DNA of 5,894 nucleotides from an uncultured Oscillibacter sp. (GTDB taxonomy: Bacteria; Bacillota; Clostridia; Oscillospirales; Oscillospiraceae), in the NCBI GenBank assembly GCA_910587875.1, contig CAJUOD010000154.1:1-5894 (forward strand). Direction: 5' to 3'. Each line of letters begins with the position of its first letter. Positions within the stretch are counted from its first letter, which is position 1. A program made the position numbers and the translations under genes. Of this stretch, positions 4,170-5,894 are shown one piece after another. The notes beneath the pieces are model-generated. The model did not search any database. It saw nothing but the letters and a program-made list of their open reading frames with translations, and was not told the DNA's origin.

Positions 4170-5845
4170 ATGTTGTTGGATTCCATCCACTCTCCCGCCG
4201 ACGTCCGGGCGCTGCCGGAGGGCCAGCTCCCCCAGCTCTGCCAGGAGCTGAGGGAGTTTCTTGTAAAGAGCGTCTCCCAGACCGGGGGGCATTTGGCCTC
4301 CAACCTGGGGGCGGTGGAGCTGACGGTGGCCATCCACCGCTGTTTCGACACGGAGCGGGACCGGCTGGTTTTCGACGTGGGCCACCAGTGCTACGTCCAT
4401 AAAATCCTGACGGGCCGCCGGGAGCGGTTCGATACCCTCCGCCAGCTGGACGGCCTCTCCGGCTTCCCCAAGCCCCATGAGAGCGTCCACGACGCTTTCA
4501 TCGCCGGGCACGCCTCCAACTCCGTCTCCGTGGCGCTGGGCATGGCTCGGGCCCGGACCCTGGAGGGAAAGGACCACTGCGTTCTGGCCCTCATCGGCGA
4601 CGGGGCCCTGACGGGGGGCCTGGCCTACGAGGGACTGAACAACGCCGGGGCCTCCGGCGAGCCCCTGGTGGTGATTCTGAACGACAACGGCATGTCCATC
4701 AACCCCAACGTGGGGGCCATGCCCTCCCACTTGGCCCGGCTCCGGTCCCGGCCCGGGTATTACCATTTCAAGAAGTGGTACCGGAGCCTCTTCGGTCCCC
4801 GGCCCATGAAGAATCCCCTCTACCGCTTCAACCACAGGGTGAAGACCTTCCTGAAGCGGAGCCTCTTCCCCGGGAGCACTCTCTTTGAGGACATGGGCTT
4901 CACCTACCTGGGCCCCGTGGACGGCCACGACCTGCCCCGGCTCTGCGACGCCCTGCGCTGGGCCCGGGAGTTGGACTGCCCGGTGGTGGTCCACGTGAAC
5001 ACTGTCAAGGGCAGGGGCTGCCCCTTCGCGGAGCGGAACCCGGACATGTACCACGGCGTGGGGCCCTTCGACCCCGAGACGGGCCTCTTGAAAAAAGCGG
5101 GGGAGGAGAGCTTTTCCTCCGTCTTCGGCAAAGCCCTGGCGGACTTCGCCCGGGAGGATCCCCGGGTCTGCGCCATCACCGCCGCCATGGCGGACGGTAC
5201 GGGCCTCTCCGGCTTCGCCAAGACTTTCCCGGACCGCTTTTTCGACGTGGGCATCGCCGAGGGCCACGGCGTCTCTATGGCGGCGGGCATGGCGGCCCAA
5301 GGGCTGCTGCCGGTCTTCGCCGTGTACTCGACCTTTTTGCAGCGGGGCTATGACATGCTGATCCACGACGTGGCCCTGGAGAAGCTCCACGTGGTGCTGG
5401 GCGTGGACCGGGCGGGCCTGGTGGGGGCCGACGGCGAGACCCATCACGGCTGCTTCGACCCGCTGTTTCTCCCGGCCCTGCCGGGCTATACCGTCCTTTG
5501 CCCCGCCAGCTTTGCGGAGCTGCGGGGCATGCTGAGGCGGGCCCTCTTTGAGATCACCGGCCCCGTGGCGGTCCGCTACCCCAGAGGGGGAGAGGGGACC
5601 TACCGGGGCGGCGCCTCGGACGCGCCTCTGGTCCGCCTCCGGGCGGGGCGGGACGTCACCCTGCTGACCTACGGCGTGCTGATAAACCAGGCCCTGGCGG
5701 CGGCGGAGCTTTTGGAGAAGAAGGGCATTCAGGCGGAGGTCCTGAAGCTGAACCGGATCGCCCCCCTGGACGGGGCGGACCTGGAGGGCTTTTTTGAGGA
5801 GACGGAGGTCCTCCTGGTGCTGGAGGACTGCTTCGGCGCGGGCTG
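4170..5845 (+). CDS. dxs: 1-deoxy-D-xylulose-5-phosphate synthase, 3' end missing
   Basis: DXS condenses pyruvate and glyceraldehyde 3-phosphate (thiamine diphosphate, Mg2+) to 1-deoxy-D-xylulose 5-phosphate, the first step of the MEP isoprenoid pathway. The 558 residues present include the substrate-binding GGHLASNLGAVEL (H41) and the cofactor motif G143-D-G145 ALTGG through N171-D-N173. The transketolase pyrimidine-binding domain follows, with FDVGIAEGHGV (catalytic Glu E364), YSTFLQRGYDMLIHDVALE at 386-404, and DRAGLVGADGETHHGCFD at 413-430. The start of the C-terminal domain is also present. About 60 residues are missing compared with the usual 620. The ATG at 4170 has AGGAG at 4159-4163, 6 nt upstream. 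The frame appears to stop at TGA 5844-5846, but the A belongs to adapter sequence; the TG at 5844-5845 is the first two bases of an incomplete codon. It lies 12 nt after oapA, hence the same transcript. Confidence 0.97.
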
Positions 5846-5894
5846 AGATCGGAAGAGCGTCGTGTAGGGAAAGAGTGTAGATCTCGGTGGTCGC
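5846..5894. other. Illumina sequencing adapter contamination
   Basis: From AGATCGGAAGAGC at 5846 to the end, all 49 bases match, from memory, the reverse complement of the TruSeq universal adapter (next motifs GTCGTGTAGGG and AGATCTCGGTGG). The assembled sequence therefore really ends at about 5845. The first adapter A completes a false TGA stop in dxs. Confidence 0.97.

Noticed and set aside
3543..5447. Long open frame (634 codons) on the minus strand opposite oapA and dxs
   Set aside because: It is a by-product of high-GC codon usage in dxs. The translation is His/Gly/Val/Gln-rich without domain motifs, and the opposite strand encodes two clear proteins.

Overview
The window is a high-GC fragment (about 65-70% G+C in the genes, by eye) from a spore-forming Firmicute, most likely an Oscillospiraceae-type clostridium. 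The evidence is a YtfJ/GerW-type sporulation gene beside a DUF2953 gene and a low-molecular-weight D,D-carboxypeptidase, good Shine-Dalgarno sites, two TTG starts, and clostridial protein style. All genes are on the + strand. No transposon, phage gene, CRISPR array, tRNA or rRNA was seen.

Left part (1-2846): a tight housekeeping and spore-envelope cluster. It contains the 3' part of a DUF2953 (YtfI-like) gene, ytfJ, a secreted penicillin-binding-protein-type D-Ala-D-Ala carboxypeptidase, and an RluB/RsuA-family pseudouridine synthase. Gaps are 45, 49 and 4 nt.

Centre (2847-3614): about 770 bases without a credible protein gene. They hold a sigma-A-type promoter preceded by an AT-rich palindrome, followed by a roughly 650-nt, densely folded RNA. 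The two ends of this RNA pair with each other across more than 600 nt. It contains many local helices, including a three-way junction with GAAA and GCAA tetraloops. A terminator-like hairpin follows, then a strong ribosome binding site. I identify the RNA as OLE (ornate, large, extremophilic) RNA because of its size, its elaborate fold, and the gene that follows it.

Right part (3615-5845): oapA, the OLE-associated membrane protein, with four hydrophobic segments and an Asp-x-x-x-Asp motif. It is followed 12 nt later by dxs (1-deoxy-D-xylulose-5-phosphate synthase, first step of the MEP isoprenoid pathway). OLE, oapA and dxs therefore form one probable transcription unit, matching the known link between OLE RNA and isoprenoid genes. 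The upstream neighbours (rluB and a sporulation cluster) differ from the xseA-xseB-ispA arrangement I recall as usual.

The last 49 bases (5846-5894) are not biological. They match the reverse complement of the Illumina TruSeq universal adapter. The apparent stop of dxs is created at that junction, so the gene is truncated by the end of the assembled sequence and not by mutation.
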